NCBI RefSeq assembly: GCF_004402595.1
Contig: NZ_SOFY01000084.1
Coordinates: 49,901 to 113,900, forward strand
From: Cryobacterium shii
GTDB lineage: Bacteria; Actinomycetota; Actinomycetes; Actinomycetales; Microbacteriaceae
Length of the DNA: 64,000 nucleotides
Direction: 5' to 3'
In this document: piece by piece, positions 55,597 to 64,000 of the stretch
Numbering within the stretch: the first letter of the stretch is position 1
Layout: the number at the start of each line of letters is the position of its first letter
Notes under the pieces: model-generated
Databases searched by the model: none
What the model was told of the DNA's origin: nothing
What the model saw: only the letters and a program-made list of their open reading frames with translations
Translations under genes and position numbers: made by a program

Positions 55597-56596
55597 TCAT
55601 CGTTCCGGCCTCAGCCCGGCACCGATCAGAACCGCGCGGAGCCGAACAGGACTCACCGCGACATCCCACAGCCAGCGCACCATTCCTCGATCCGGCCCTC
55701 CAGCCGGCGCGCGCAGGCGGTCCTCTCGCACCTTCTCGTCCCACACGACCTCTTGGATTGTGCGGCCGGCCATGTACTGGTCGCGTGTGTACTTGACCTT
55801 CCCGTCGAACTCGCCCAGGAGAGTCACTCGGCGAACATTGTGTCGGGCGTGCCACCTGAAATCCACTTTGTCTTCCCCTCCGGCCGGCCGAAGGTAAGCC
55901 ACCTGCAGCTCCGGCGCGGGCAGCCCGGCCAGGTAGATGTTCGCGCGGCTCACCGATTCTCCGGCGGAACCGGATTGCCCGTCCGCGAACGCGGCAGCCA
56001 GGCGTGCGCCGCGGCAGCCGCGCACCGCACCCAGCCGGGTGACCGCCTCCTGGAATTCAGCGTGGGTGATGTCCTGCTCGCGAGAGCCACTCGGCAGCAC
56101 GAACGGCGTCCGGAGGCCGGCGTCCAGGGCGACGACGGCGGCTGCGAATCGTTCGGTTCGCGCAAGATCGACCATCGTGCGTAATCGGCTCGTCACGAGG
56201 AAGCCGTTGATCTCGACGACCTCGTCATCGTCGATGCGGTCGTAGTGCCAGACGACACCATTGCGCGCATGGCGATGAGCATCGCCGCCGCACATCAGGT
56301 GAACCTCGGCGGGCCACCGGCCCAGCACGGGAAGGCCCCAGATCCGGGCGGCCGACAGGTGCGAGAGAACCGGCCGGGAACGGCGTGTCAGGACGACCGC
56401 CTGAATGCGAAGCAGATACCGGGCGTCGTCGTCCGCGGCGGCCCACACCGGAGACGACACATAGATGCCCCGGAGGAGCCTCTCCTGCTCACCCGCCGTG
56501 ACCCCCCCGCCGCAGGGCTCGGCCGTCGTGACCGATCAGCTCCTGGTCGCTGGTGCGCCGGAGGTCAGTTCGATAGGGAAAATCGCGATTATCCAC
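55597..56596 (-). pseudogene. AbiEi-like antitoxin/DUF559-type protein, frameshifted at a G7 run
   Basis: The main frame (55597-56460) gives an AbiEi-type middle (RPVLSHLSAARIWGLPVLG) and a Vsr/DUF559-like nuclease-fold end (KVDFRWHARH, LLGEFDGKVKY, VVWDEKVREDRLRA). It lacks the N-terminal helix-turn-helix. That part (RTSDQELIGHDGRALRRG) lies upstream in another frame. Removing one G from the seven-G run at 56502-56508 joins them, with a GTG start near 56596. This is decay or slippage; similar genes are scattered in related genomes, function unproven. Confidence 0.7.
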
Positions 56597-56743
56597 GCCC
56601 CCGATGCTGGCCGAGCCGCGCGGCGCCCGGCCGGCAATGCGGCGGACGGTGAACGAACCCAGGTCGGCACATCCTGTGGAGGGGAAGACGGATGCGCCGA
56701 GCTCGCCAGTTGCGGTCGGGTTCGCCCGGCACACCTGCCGACG

Positions 56744-56765
56744 TCGACCGGAAGTGGCGACCTCG
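56744..56765 (+). repeat. 22-bp direct repeat, copy 2
   Basis: Second copy of the 55565-55586 repeat (20 of 22 identical). The two flank the AbiEi-like pseudogene on both sides. Confidence 0.55.
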
Positions 56766-56820
56766 ACGCGAGCGGAGCCGGGTCGACTCGGGCCGCGTCG
56801 ACCCGAGGCCGGTCGCGCCC

Positions 56821-56919
56821 GGCCAGTCCGGCAAGTCCGGCAAGTCCGGCAAGTCCGGCCAGTCCGGCAAGTCCGGCAAGTCCGGCAAGTCCGGCCAGTC
56901 CGGCCAGTCTGGCCAGGCC
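56821..56919. repeat. 9-bp minisatellite next to the CCA transferase stop
   Basis: Ten full units of GGC(A/C)AGTCC plus a partial one, ending at the stop of the minus-strand CCA transferase gene. The A/C variants are ordered (C A A A C A A A C C), pointing to duplication of a four-unit block. Confidence 0.92.
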
Positions 56920-58358
56920 TACCGGGCCCGAGCGGCCCACCAGGCGGTCAGGCGGCGGGTGGCCTCTTCCTCGCCGAGGGGTCCGTCGTCCAGCCGCTGC
57001 TCCAGCAGGAAGCGGTAGGCCTCGCCCACCTCACGGCCCGGCGAAACGCCGAGGATCGCCATGATCTGCTGTCCGTCGAGATCGGGGCGCACGGCCGCCA
57101 TCTCTTCCTGCTCGGCGAGTTCCTTGATGCGCTGTTCCAGGTCGTCGTAAGCGAAGCCGAGCCGGTCGGCCTTGCGACGGTTGCGGGTGGTCACGTCCGC
57201 CCGGGTCAGGATGTGCAGTCGTTCCAGCTGGTCGCCGGCATCCCTCACGTAGCGGCGCACGGCGGAATCGGTCCAGGCGCCCTCGGTGTAGCCGAAGAAT
57301 CGCAGGTGGAGTTCGATCAGGCGGGCCACCGCCGAAATGGTGTCGTTGTCGAACCGCAGGGCGCGCAGGCGCTTCTTCGCCAGCTTCGCCCCGACCAGGT
57401 CGTGGTGGTAGAAACTGACCACGCCGCCCGGCTCGAGCTTGCGCGTGGCCGGTTTGCCGGTGTCGTGCATGAGCGCCGCGAGCCGCACGATCAGGTCCGG
57501 CCCGTTGAAACTGGCGCGGGACTTCTCGTAGCCGATGGCCTGGTCCAGCACGGTGAGGGTGTGCTGGTAGACATCCTTGTGGTGATGGTGCTCGTCGATC
57601 TCGAGCCGCAGTGCCGGAATCTCCGGCAGCACCCGGCCGAACAGGCCGGTGTCCACCAGGAGTTCGATTCCGACCCGCGGGCTGTCCGACTTAAGCAGCT
57701 TCGACAGCTCGTCACACACGCGCTCGGCCGAGATGTTCAGGATGCGGTCCGCCATCGCTTCCATCGCGACCCTGGTGTCCGCGTCGAGGCTGAATCCCAG
57801 CTGCGCGGTGAACCGGGCGGCCCGCATCATCCGCAGCGGATCGTCGCCGAAGGACCGCTCCGGCGAAATCGGGGTGCGCAGAATTCCGGCCAGAAGATCA
57901 GCGATGCCGTTCGCCGGGTCGACCAGGGCCAGTTCCGGCAATCGGAGGGCGAGGGCGTTGACCGTGAAGTCGCGGCGCAGCAGGTCGTCCTCGAGGCTGA
58001 GGCCGAAGACGACCTCCGGTTTGCGGGTCTGGCCGTCGTAGCTGTCGGCCCGGTAGGTGGTGATCTCCACGGTCTCACCGGCGACCAGGGCGCCGATCGT
58101 GCCGAACGCGCGGCCGATGTCCCAGTGGGCGTCGGAGATGGGCTTGACCACCTTGAGGATCTCGTCCGGGGTGGCATCCGTCGTGAAATCGAGGTCGTGG
58201 ATCGGCCGGTCGAGGAACGCGTCGCGCACCGGGCCGCCGACGAGGGAGAGTTCATGGCCGGCCGCGGAAAACGCGTTCGCCAGTCGGGAAACGGTGGGGC
58301 TGGCAGCCAGGTCGCCCAGCCGCGTGAGGGCTGTCGCGACGCTCTGCATGCCCCCCAT
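56919..58358 (-). CDS. cca: CCA tRNA nucleotidyltransferase
   Basis: 479 residues: class II nucleotidyltransferase head with LVGGPVRDAFLDR and DLDFTTDA, RRDFTVNALALRLP, RMMRAARFTAQLGF, then an HD domain (EIDEHHHHKDVYQHTLTVLD, LMHDTGKP). Adds or repairs tRNA 3' CCA ends. Next to the DUF6049-murJ pair, in divergent orientation, the usual actinobacterial arrangement. Confidence 0.94.
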   Translation of the reverse strand: MGGMQSVATALTRLGDLAASPTVSRLANAFSAAGHELSLVGGPVRDAFLDRPIHDLDFTTDATPDEILKVVKPISDAHWDIGRAFGTIGALVAGETVEITTYRADSYDGQTRKPEVVFGLSLEDDLLRRDFTVNALALRLPELALVDPANGIADLLAGILRTPISPERSFGDDPLRMMRAARFTAQLGFSLDADTRVAMEAMADRILNISAERVCDELSKLLKSDSPRVGIELLVDTGLFGRVLPEIPALRLEIDEHHHHKDVYQHTLTVLDQAIGYEKSRASFNGPDLIVRLAALMHDTGKPATRKLEPGGVVSFYHHDLVGAKLAKKRLRALRFDNDTISAVARLIELHLRFFGYTEGAWTDSAVRRYVRDAGDQLERLHILTRADVTTRNRRKADRLGFAYDDLEQRIKELAEQEEMAAVRPDLDGQQIMAILGVSPGREVGEAYRFLLEQRLDDGPLGEEEATRRLTAWWAARAR

Positions 58359-58429
58359 GTTAGTTGCCGGCGGCGGTCCGGACGTGCCCGCGCAGTGTTA
58401 TCCCACCTGGCACGCCGTAGAATCCCCTT

Positions 58430-60736
58430 ATGGTGGCCGACTCAGTTCCTGCGCGCCGGCCCGCTCACCCCGACGCCGTCCGCGGCCTCCGGCGGCGAGT
58501 GCGAGCCTCTGCCGGAGTCGTCCTGATCGGGCTGCTCGCCGGCGTGCTCCCGGTGGCTTCGGCCGCTCTCCTGCCCGCCTTTCCCGTGCTGGCCGGCCTC
58601 ACGACTGGAGCGCACGCTGCCGGATCCCCTGCATCGCCGGCCGCCACCTCGGCCGATTCGGTGGCGATCTCCGTGACGCCGACGACGCTGGCACCGCTGA
58701 AAATGGGCCAGGACCTGGCCGTGACCGTGACGATCACGAATCCGACCGCCGATCCGATCGCTCCGGGCACCCTCGACGTCTATCTGGCCGAACGCGCCCT
58801 CATCACCCGCGGCGCCCTGGAGAAGTGGCTCCATCCCGAGAAATCGACGAGGCCGGGTGACCTGCTGATGAGCGAGGCCATGAAGGTCTCGATCCAGCCC
58901 GACAGCACCGAGGTCCTGACCCTGACCGTGCCCGCAGACTCCGTGGGTCTCACCACTGGCAATGCGTGGGGTGCCCGCGGAATCGCCGTCACCCTCTCCA
59001 CGGAGGGAACAACGCGGGCGCAGGGCCGCGGCACGTTCGTCTGGTATTCCGATGAAGAGGTCACCCCGGTCAACCTTTCGGTGGTCATGCCGATCACCGT
59101 TCCGGAACAGTCGACGGGCCTGATCACCGCCAAGGCGCTGGAGAGCTTCACCGGCCCGACGGGCGTACTGACCCGACAGCTGGACGGCGTGATCGGCCGA
59201 CCGGTCACGCTCGCCATCGACCCGATGATCATCGCCTCCATTCGCATCCTCGGCACGTCCGCGCCGCCCAGCGCAACCGCGTGGCTGAACCGGCTGGCAC
59301 TGGCGAGAAACGATATATTCCCGTTGAGCTATGCGGATACCGACATTGCGCTGCAGGCCCAGGCGGGCGGCGACACCCTGCTGGCACCGACATCCTTCGA
59401 CCAGGCCATCGACCCGACCCTGTTCACCCAGCCGCCGACGCCGGCCCAGACGACCCCGGCGGACCAGACGCCGCAGAATCAGGCACCGGCCACGGCACCG
59501 GCACAGACGCCACCGGCGTCCCCGGCCGACGGCACGCCGCCGACCACGGAAGAATTGCTGGCGTGGGAATATACCGCTACGGACATAGCGTGGCCGGCGG
59601 AGGGAGTGGTCGCGGACGCCGACCTGGGCACCTTCACCGCGAACGGCCTCACCACGACCATCCTGACCGGTTCCAACGTCTCCCATCAGGCCACCGACCT
59701 CACCCCGAACAGCGTTGTCGCACTGGGTGCCGGGCGGGGCGTGGGGCTCGTATCCGACGGTCCCGTCTCCGACTCGCTCCGGCGGGCCGCCCTGGCGACC
59801 ACGGACGAAGCCTGGAGCGTCGCGATGGCCGAGGTCAGTTCGCAGCTCGCCGTCGTTTCGGCGGAACAGCCCGGCACGGCCCGCACGCTCGTGGCCACGT
59901 TCGGCCGGGGCTGGCCGCCCACCTCCGCCCGGCTCAGCCAAACCCTCGACGCTCTGACGGTCCTCCTCTGGCACTCGCCGGCCTCCCTGCAGGACGCCCG
60001 CAGCGCGGCGGCCGCGGATGACGTTACCTTCGACAGCCAGGCCGAGCCCGACGACCGCGTGAACCTGGCCCGCCGGCTCCTGGAGCGAGAAAGCGACGTA
60101 ACCGCGTTCTCCTCCGCCCTGTCCGACCCCGGGGCCGTCACGGGCGGCCACCGCCTGGACCTGATGGCCCTGCTCGCCACGTCGTGGGCGTCGCACCGGG
60201 CCAGCTGGCTGGACGCGTCGACCACGAGCCTGCTGGCATCCTCCGATTTGCTCAGCTCGATCACGGTCTCCACCAAGGGCCCGATCAACGTGGTCGGCAG
60301 CAAGGTGGACATTCCGGTCACCCTGGACAACGCCCTCGACCAGGCGGTGACCGTGCGCGTGCAGGTCGTCCCCTCCAACGGCCGGCTCCTGGTCGAAGAC
60401 GACGTCGAGTCAACGATCGAGGCCGAGTCGGCCCGCACCGTCACGATTCCCGTGACGGCCGCGGTCGGCAACGGTTCCGTGACCCTGCGCGTGACCCTGT
60501 TCACCCCCGCCGGAAGCATGATCGACCAGCCGCACCTCATCCCGATCAACGTGCGCGCCGACTGGGAGGGCCTCGGCTCGCTCCTGTTCGCCGCGCTCGT
60601 GGTGCTGTTCTTCGGCTTCGGGGTCTGGCGCAACATCGTGCGCCGCCGGCGCGAGCTGATCGAACCCGATGTCGAGGTCGACCCTGCGGCCATCCGCGGC
60701 GCCGCCTCCGAGCCCACGACGGAGCCCCGTGCCTAA
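58430..60736 (+). CDS. DUF6049 family membrane protein
   Basis: 768 residues: N-terminal signal/anchor helix (about 27-50), a long extracellular region with an Ala/Pro/Gln-rich linker (about 340-365), a C-terminal immunoglobulin-like domain (VTVRVQVVPSNGRL) and one final membrane helix (about 715-738). The family always precedes murJ in actinobacteria, suggesting an envelope role in peptidoglycan export; its activity is unknown. The stop lies 8 bases inside murJ. Confidence 0.88.
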   Translation: MVADSVPARRPAHPDAVRGLRRRVRASAGVVLIGLLAGVLPVASAALLPAFPVLAGLTTGAHAAGSPASPAATSADSVAISVTPTTLAPLKMGQDLAVTVTITNPTADPIAPGTLDVYLAERALITRGALEKWLHPEKSTRPGDLLMSEAMKVSIQPDSTEVLTLTVPADSVGLTTGNAWGARGIAVTLSTEGTTRAQGRGTFVWYSDEEVTPVNLSVVMPITVPEQSTGLITAKALESFTGPTGVLTRQLDGVIGRPVTLAIDPMIIASIRILGTSAPPSATAWLNRLALARNDIFPLSYADTDIALQAQAGGDTLLAPTSFDQAIDPTLFTQPPTPAQTTPADQTPQNQAPATAPAQTPPASPADGTPPTTEELLAWEYTATDIAWPAEGVVADADLGTFTANGLTTTILTGSNVSHQATDLTPNSVVALGAGRGVGLVSDGPVSDSLRRAALATTDEAWSVAMAEVSSQLAVVSAEQPGTARTLVATFGRGWPPTSARLSQTLDALTVLLWHSPASLQDARSAAAADDVTFDSQAEPDDRVNLARRLLERESDVTAFSSALSDPGAVTGGHRLDLMALLATSWASHRASWLDASTTSLLASSDLLSSITVSTKGPINVVGSKVDIPVTLDNALDQAVTVRVQVVPSNGRLLVEDDVESTIEAESARTVTIPVTAAVGNGSVTLRVTLFTPAGSMIDQPHLIPINVRADWEGLGSLLFAALVVLFFGFGVWRNIVRRRRELIEPDVEVDPAAIRGAASEPTTEPRA

Positions 60737-62348
60737 AACCGACAGCATCGGCCGGGCCAGCGCGTTCCTCGCCTCCGGGACCATCGTCTCCCGCATCCTC
60801 GGCTTCGTGAAGCTGATCGTGCTCGCCGGGGTGATCGGCCAGGTCGGCCAGAGCACGAACGCGTTCGCCGTGGCGAACCAGTTGCCGAACACCGTCTACG
60901 TCATCGTCGCCGGCGGGGTGCTGACGGCCGTGCTGGTGCCGCAGATCGTGCGGGCCAGCCTGCACGCCGACGGCGGCACGGCCTACATCAACAAGCTCCT
61001 CACTCTGGCCCTGGCCATCCTCGCCGCCACGACCATCGCAGCCACCGCGCTCGCCCCCATGCTGACCGTGCTCTACGGGTCGAACATGAAGCCGGAATCG
61101 CTGGCCCTCGCCACGGCCTTCGCGTTCTGGTGCCTGCCGCAGATCTTCTTCTACGGCCTGTACACGGTCCTGGGCGAGGTTCTCAACGCCCGTAAGTCGT
61201 TCGGCCCGTTCACCTGGGTGCCCGTGCTCAACAATGTCGTGGCCATCGCGGGCCTGCTCGTCTTCTCGGCCCTCTATGGAGCCGACCCGAACGGCGCCCG
61301 GCTCGCCACCGGGTTCACGCCCGCGATGATCGCCGTCCTGGCCGGGACTGCCACGCTGGGCGTCGTGCTGCAGGCCGTCGTTTTGTTCTACTTCTGGCAC
61401 CGCATCGGCCTACGCTTCCGCCCCGACTTCCGCTTCCGCGGCGTCGGTCTCGGCGTGGCCGGCCGGATGGCCAGCTGGACCTTCGGGATGCTGCTGCTGA
61501 CCACCCTGGCCGGAATCGTCGAGACCCGGGTGGTCACGCTCGCCGGCGACACCGACGCGTCGGTCGCCGCGCTCAACACGGCCTGGCTCATCTTCATGCT
61601 CCCGCATTCGGTGATCACCGTGTCGGTCGCCACCGCCTACTTCACTCGGATGAGCGAGCACGCCTCGGTGGGGAAGCTGGCTCTGGTGAGAACGGATGCC
61701 TCCTCCGCCATCCGGGGGACCACCCTGATCATCATGCTCGCCTCTGCCGTCATCGCCGTCTGCGCCTACCCGTTCGCCCGCGTCTTCGTGGCCCCGTACG
61801 GCCAGGTGCTGAGCATCGGCAACGTGATCATCGCCTACGTGCTCGGCCTGGTGGCATTCTGCGTCCTGTTCGTCATCCAGCGCACGTTCTACGCCCTCGG
61901 CGACACCCGCACCCCGTTCTTCTTCACCCTGTTCCAGGTGACCCTGGTCATCATCGGCGTCCTCGCCTGCGCACTCCTGCCCAGCGCCTGGATCGCGGCC
62001 GGCGTCGCCCTTACGGTCACCGTGTCGGGCATCGCGCAGGCCGGGCTGGCCGCGTGGCTGCTGCGGGGACGGCTGGGCGGCATCGACGGTCGGCGCATTC
62101 TGCGCAGCCTCGCCACGTACTCCGTGGCCACCGTGCCCGCGATCCTGGCCGGGGTCGCTCTCCTGCAGGTACTCGGCGGCACCCGGGAAGCCGGATTCGC
62201 GCTGTCGGGGAAGATCCAGGCGGTCCTGGCCATGGGCGTCATCGGCCTGGGCATGTCGGCGGTCTACTTCGGCCTGCTGCTGCTCATGCGCAGCAGTGAG
62301 CTGCGCGGATTCCTCGACCCGGTGCTCGATCGCATCCGTCGCCGCTGA
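60729..62348 (+). CDS. murJ: lipid II flippase MurJ (MviN)
   Basis: 539 residues from GTG 60729 (VPKTDSIGRASAFLASGTIV), fourteen predicted helices, and family motifs SRILGFVKLIVLA, NQLPNTVYVIVAGGVLTAVLVPQ and ALGDTRTPFFFT. Moves lipid II across the membrane. Overlaps DUF6049, so co-translated. It lacks the long kinase-like C-terminus of mycobacterial MviN. Confidence 0.93.
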   Translation: MPKTDSIGRASAFLASGTIVSRILGFVKLIVLAGVIGQVGQSTNAFAVANQLPNTVYVIVAGGVLTAVLVPQIVRASLHADGGTAYINKLLTLALAILAATTIAATALAPMLTVLYGSNMKPESLALATAFAFWCLPQIFFYGLYTVLGEVLNARKSFGPFTWVPVLNNVVAIAGLLVFSALYGADPNGARLATGFTPAMIAVLAGTATLGVVLQAVVLFYFWHRIGLRFRPDFRFRGVGLGVAGRMASWTFGMLLLTTLAGIVETRVVTLAGDTDASVAALNTAWLIFMLPHSVITVSVATAYFTRMSEHASVGKLALVRTDASSAIRGTTLIIMLASAVIAVCAYPFARVFVAPYGQVLSIGNVIIAYVLGLVAFCVLFVIQRTFYALGDTRTPFFFTLFQVTLVIIGVLACALLPSAWIAAGVALTVTVSGIAQAGLAAWLLRGRLGGIDGRRILRSLATYSVATVPAILAGVALLQVLGGTREAGFALSGKIQAVLAMGVIGLGMSAVYFGLLLLMRSSELRGFLDPVLDRIRRR

Positions 62349-62396
62349 CCGGTTCTCGGCCCGCGCGCCGGCGCCTGACCCGCACTCAGCCGGCTC

Positions 62397-62422
62397 GGAA
62401 TATCATCGGATTAGGATGTGTT
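62397..62422 (+). promoter_or_regulatory. SigR/SigH-type promoter of trxBA
   Basis: GGAAT (62397-62401), exactly 18 bases, then GTT (62420-62422), 57 bases before the trxB start. This is the known thiol-stress sigma R (SigH) promoter pattern, and trxBA is a classical target in Streptomyces and mycobacteria. Confidence 0.8.
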
Positions 62423-62478
62423 GTACCCGGCAGCGAGCAATCCAGATCGCTTCCCCCGCAACTTGAAGGAGTCTACGC

Positions 62479-63453
62479 GTGCGTCAGATCATCATCATCG
62501 GCTCTGGCCCGGCCGGATTCACCGCCGCGATCTATGCCGCACGCGCCAACCTCAAGCCGCTGCTGATCGCCAGTTCGGTCGAGGCCGGGGGTGAGCTGAT
62601 GAACACGACCGAGGTCGAGAACTTCCCCGGTTTCCCGGCGGGCGTCCAGGGCCCCGAACTCATGGCCAAGATGCAGGAGCAGGCCGAGCGCTTCGGAACA
62701 GAGGTCGTCTACGACGATGTGACCGAACTCGAACTCACCGGCACCACCAAGACCGTGACCCTCGGCAGCGGCGAGAAGCATGAGGCTCTCGCCGTGATCT
62801 TCGCCACCGGTTCCGCGTACCGCAAGCTGGGCCTCGACGACGAAGAGCGCCTCTCCGGCCGCGGTGTGTCCTGGTGCGCCACCTGCGACGGCTTCTTCTT
62901 CAAGGAGAAGACCATCGCCGTCATCGGCGGCGGTGACTCCGCCATGGAAGAGGCCACCTTCCTCACCCGGTTCGCGAGCAAGGTCTACGTAGTGCACCGC
63001 AAGGACACCCTTCGGGCCTCCAAGATCATGCAGGAGCGCGCGTTCAGCAACCCCAAGATCGAATTCGTCTGGAATTCCGAAGTGGCCGGCATCACGGGCA
63101 CGGATGCCGTCGACGGCCTGGTCCTGCGCAACACGATCTCCGGAGAGGAAAGCCCGCTCCCCGTCGGCGGCATCTTCGTCGCCATCGGCAACGACCCGCG
63201 CACCCACCTCGTGCACAACCAGCTCGACCTGACCCCTGAGGGCACCATCGCCGTCGCCGGCCGCACCTCGAAGACCAGCCAGACCGGCATCTTCGCGGCC
63301 GGGGACGTCATCGACCCGACCTATCGCCAGGCCGTTACGGCCGCCGCATCCGGCACCGTGGCCGCCCTCGACGCGGAACACTATCTTGCTTCCCTGCCCG
63401 CGGACCTGCTGGCCAGCGCCGGCGAGACCGTCCTCACCACGTCCACGAACTAA
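62479..63453 (+). CDS. trxB: thioredoxin reductase
   Basis: 324 residues from GTG 62479: FAD site GSGPAGFTAAIYAARA, redox pair CATC (C133, C136), NADPH site GGGDSAMEEA and the C-terminal GIFAAGDV. Reduces thioredoxin with NADPH. GGAG upstream; first gene of trxBA. Confidence 0.96.
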   Translation: MRQIIIIGSGPAGFTAAIYAARANLKPLLIASSVEAGGELMNTTEVENFPGFPAGVQGPELMAKMQEQAERFGTEVVYDDVTELELTGTTKTVTLGSGEKHEALAVIFATGSAYRKLGLDDEERLSGRGVSWCATCDGFFFKEKTIAVIGGGDSAMEEATFLTRFASKVYVVHRKDTLRASKIMQERAFSNPKIEFVWNSEVAGITGTDAVDGLVLRNTISGEESPLPVGGIFVAIGNDPRTHLVHNQLDLTPEGTIAVAGRTSKTSQTGIFAAGDVIDPTYRQAVTAAASGTVAALDAEHYLASLPADLLASAGETVLTTSTN

Positions 63454-63464
63454 GGAGAAACCAC

Positions 63465-63788
63465 ATGTCTGCACGCGCCGTCACCGACGTCACCTTCGAC
63501 CAGGAAGTCATCAACAACTCGAAGACCGTTCTGGTCGACTTCTGGGCGGAATGGTGCGGCCCGTGTCGCGCCGTCAGCCCGATCCTCGACCAGATCGCCA
63601 GCGAGAACGCTGACAAGCTCGACATCGTCAAGCTGAACGTCGACGACTTCCCCGCCCTGGCTGCCAAGTACCAGATCACCTCCATCCCCGCGATGAAGGT
63701 GTTCCAGAAGGGCGAGGTCGTCCAGACCGTCATCGGCGCCAAGCCCAAGGTCGCACTCGAGAAGGACCTGGCCGCGTACCTCGCGTAA
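63465..63788 (+). CDS. trxA: thioredoxin 1
   Basis: 107 residues: active site WCGPC (C31, C34), TVLVDFWAEW before it and YQITSIPAMKVF with the cis-Pro after it. Eleven bases after trxB, same transcript. Confidence 0.96.
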   Translation: MSARAVTDVTFDQEVINNSKTVLVDFWAEWCGPCRAVSPILDQIASENADKLDIVKLNVDDFPALAAKYQITSIPAMKVFQKGEVVQTVIGAKPKVALEKDLAAYLA

Positions 63789-63816
63789 CAGCAACACTCT
63801 CGTCTCCCTGAGGCGC

Positions 63817-63852
63817 AATGCCCGCCCGGCTCACGCCGGGCGGGCATTTTTT
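63817..63852 (+). terminator. intrinsic terminator after trxA
   Basis: A 14-bp stem (63817-63830 with 63835-63848), TCAC loop and a T6 tract on the plus strand: a textbook intrinsic terminator. Confidence 0.95.
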
Positions 63853-63909
63853 GTGATTCCGCCCGGGCCATACCCCATACGATTGAAACCTCACCAGATC
63901 GGAAGTGAC

Positions 63910-64000
63910 GTGCCAGGACAGCGCTCCCCCCAGACCGGTAACAATCTCGACCCGTGGTACCACCACTACGCCGATCGAGCCGCCGGGCTGCGCGCCTCCG
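63910..64000 (+). CDS. start of a gene cut by the window end, possibly PLP-dependent aminotransferase
   Basis: GTG 63910 with GGAAG upstream opens a frame running off the window. The 30 visible residues (VPGQRSPQTGNNLDPWYHHY, then ADRAAGLRAS) resemble the beginning of the aminotransferase often found between trxA and parB in this family. Too short for a firm call. Confidence 0.45.
   Translation, partial: MPGQRSPQTGNNLDPWYHHYADRAAGLRAS

Overview
The window looks like part of a high-G+C actinobacterial chromosome, most likely Microbacteriaceae (Cryobacterium, Leifsonia or a near relative; the genus is a guess). The reasons are consistently high-GC codon use, frequent GTG starts, the core order dnaB - rplI - rpsR - ssb - rpsF, the order CCA transferase - DUF6049 - murJ - trxB - trxA, and the zinc-free L28/L33/S14 ribosomal protein set. 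No tRNA or rRNA gene, CRISPR array or prophage was seen.

1-13.2 kb is an accessory copper-resistance island. It holds a frameshifted membrane redoxin with a small CxxC protein, a DUF3105 protein, a BlaI-type repressor with an M56 (BlaR1-like) membrane protease, small membrane proteins and a secreted Met/His-rich protein. It also holds a copper P-type ATPase, a two-component system whose sensor loop is Met-rich, a cupredoxin, a multicopper oxidase (plus the remnant of a second one) and three paralogous MMWG/SHOCT proteins. Two operator families are visible. An ACTAT-N5-ATAGT dyad lies before blaI and before the Met/His-rich protein. A CsoR/RicR-type TACCC-GGGTA palindrome (or close variant) lies before copA, the oxidase operon and the third SHOCT gene, although no CsoR-like gene is in the window.

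13.3-14.8 kb is an IS1182-type element with both terminal inverted repeats and CTAG at each end, but with the 3' part of its transposase deleted. 14.8-19.7 kb is a decaying operon: an acetyl-CoA-synthetase-like ligase (three frameshifts), an intact E1alpha, a frameshifted E1beta, an internally deleted E2 and an intact acyl carrier protein.

19.8-28.7 kb is mainly housekeeping and stress: a sigma-70 group-2 factor, a mutarotase, Gls24- and GlsB-type stress proteins, DUF4383, a PIF1-like helicase and a CopD-CtaG fusion. 28.8-34.3 kb joins HU and the L28/L33/S14 operon to a zur-znuBBCA operon with a Zur box. 34.3-40.5 kb holds a VIT-type transporter, an aminotransferase-BCKDH operon and a holin-like membrane protein. 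40.5-42.4 kb is a WXG100-like/hydrolase pair. 42.5-51.5 kb holds an LMW phosphatase, purB, membrane proteins, a second copper module (DyP peroxidase, PCuAC, CopC) and the pntA1A2B transhydrogenase.

51.6-64 kb approaches the replication-origin neighbourhood: dnaB, an AT-rich cluster of DnaA-box-like sequences, the rpsF-ssb-rpsR-rplI operon, a frameshifted AbiEi-like gene, CCA transferase, DUF6049, murJ, and trxBA behind a SigR-type promoter. The window ends inside a gene whose start resembles a PLP-dependent aminotransferase.

The best candidate for an undescribed system is the BlaI/M56/Met-His-rich-protein circuit inside the copper island. Frameshifts are confined to accessory genes while core genes stay open, which argues for real decay rather than poor sequence quality.
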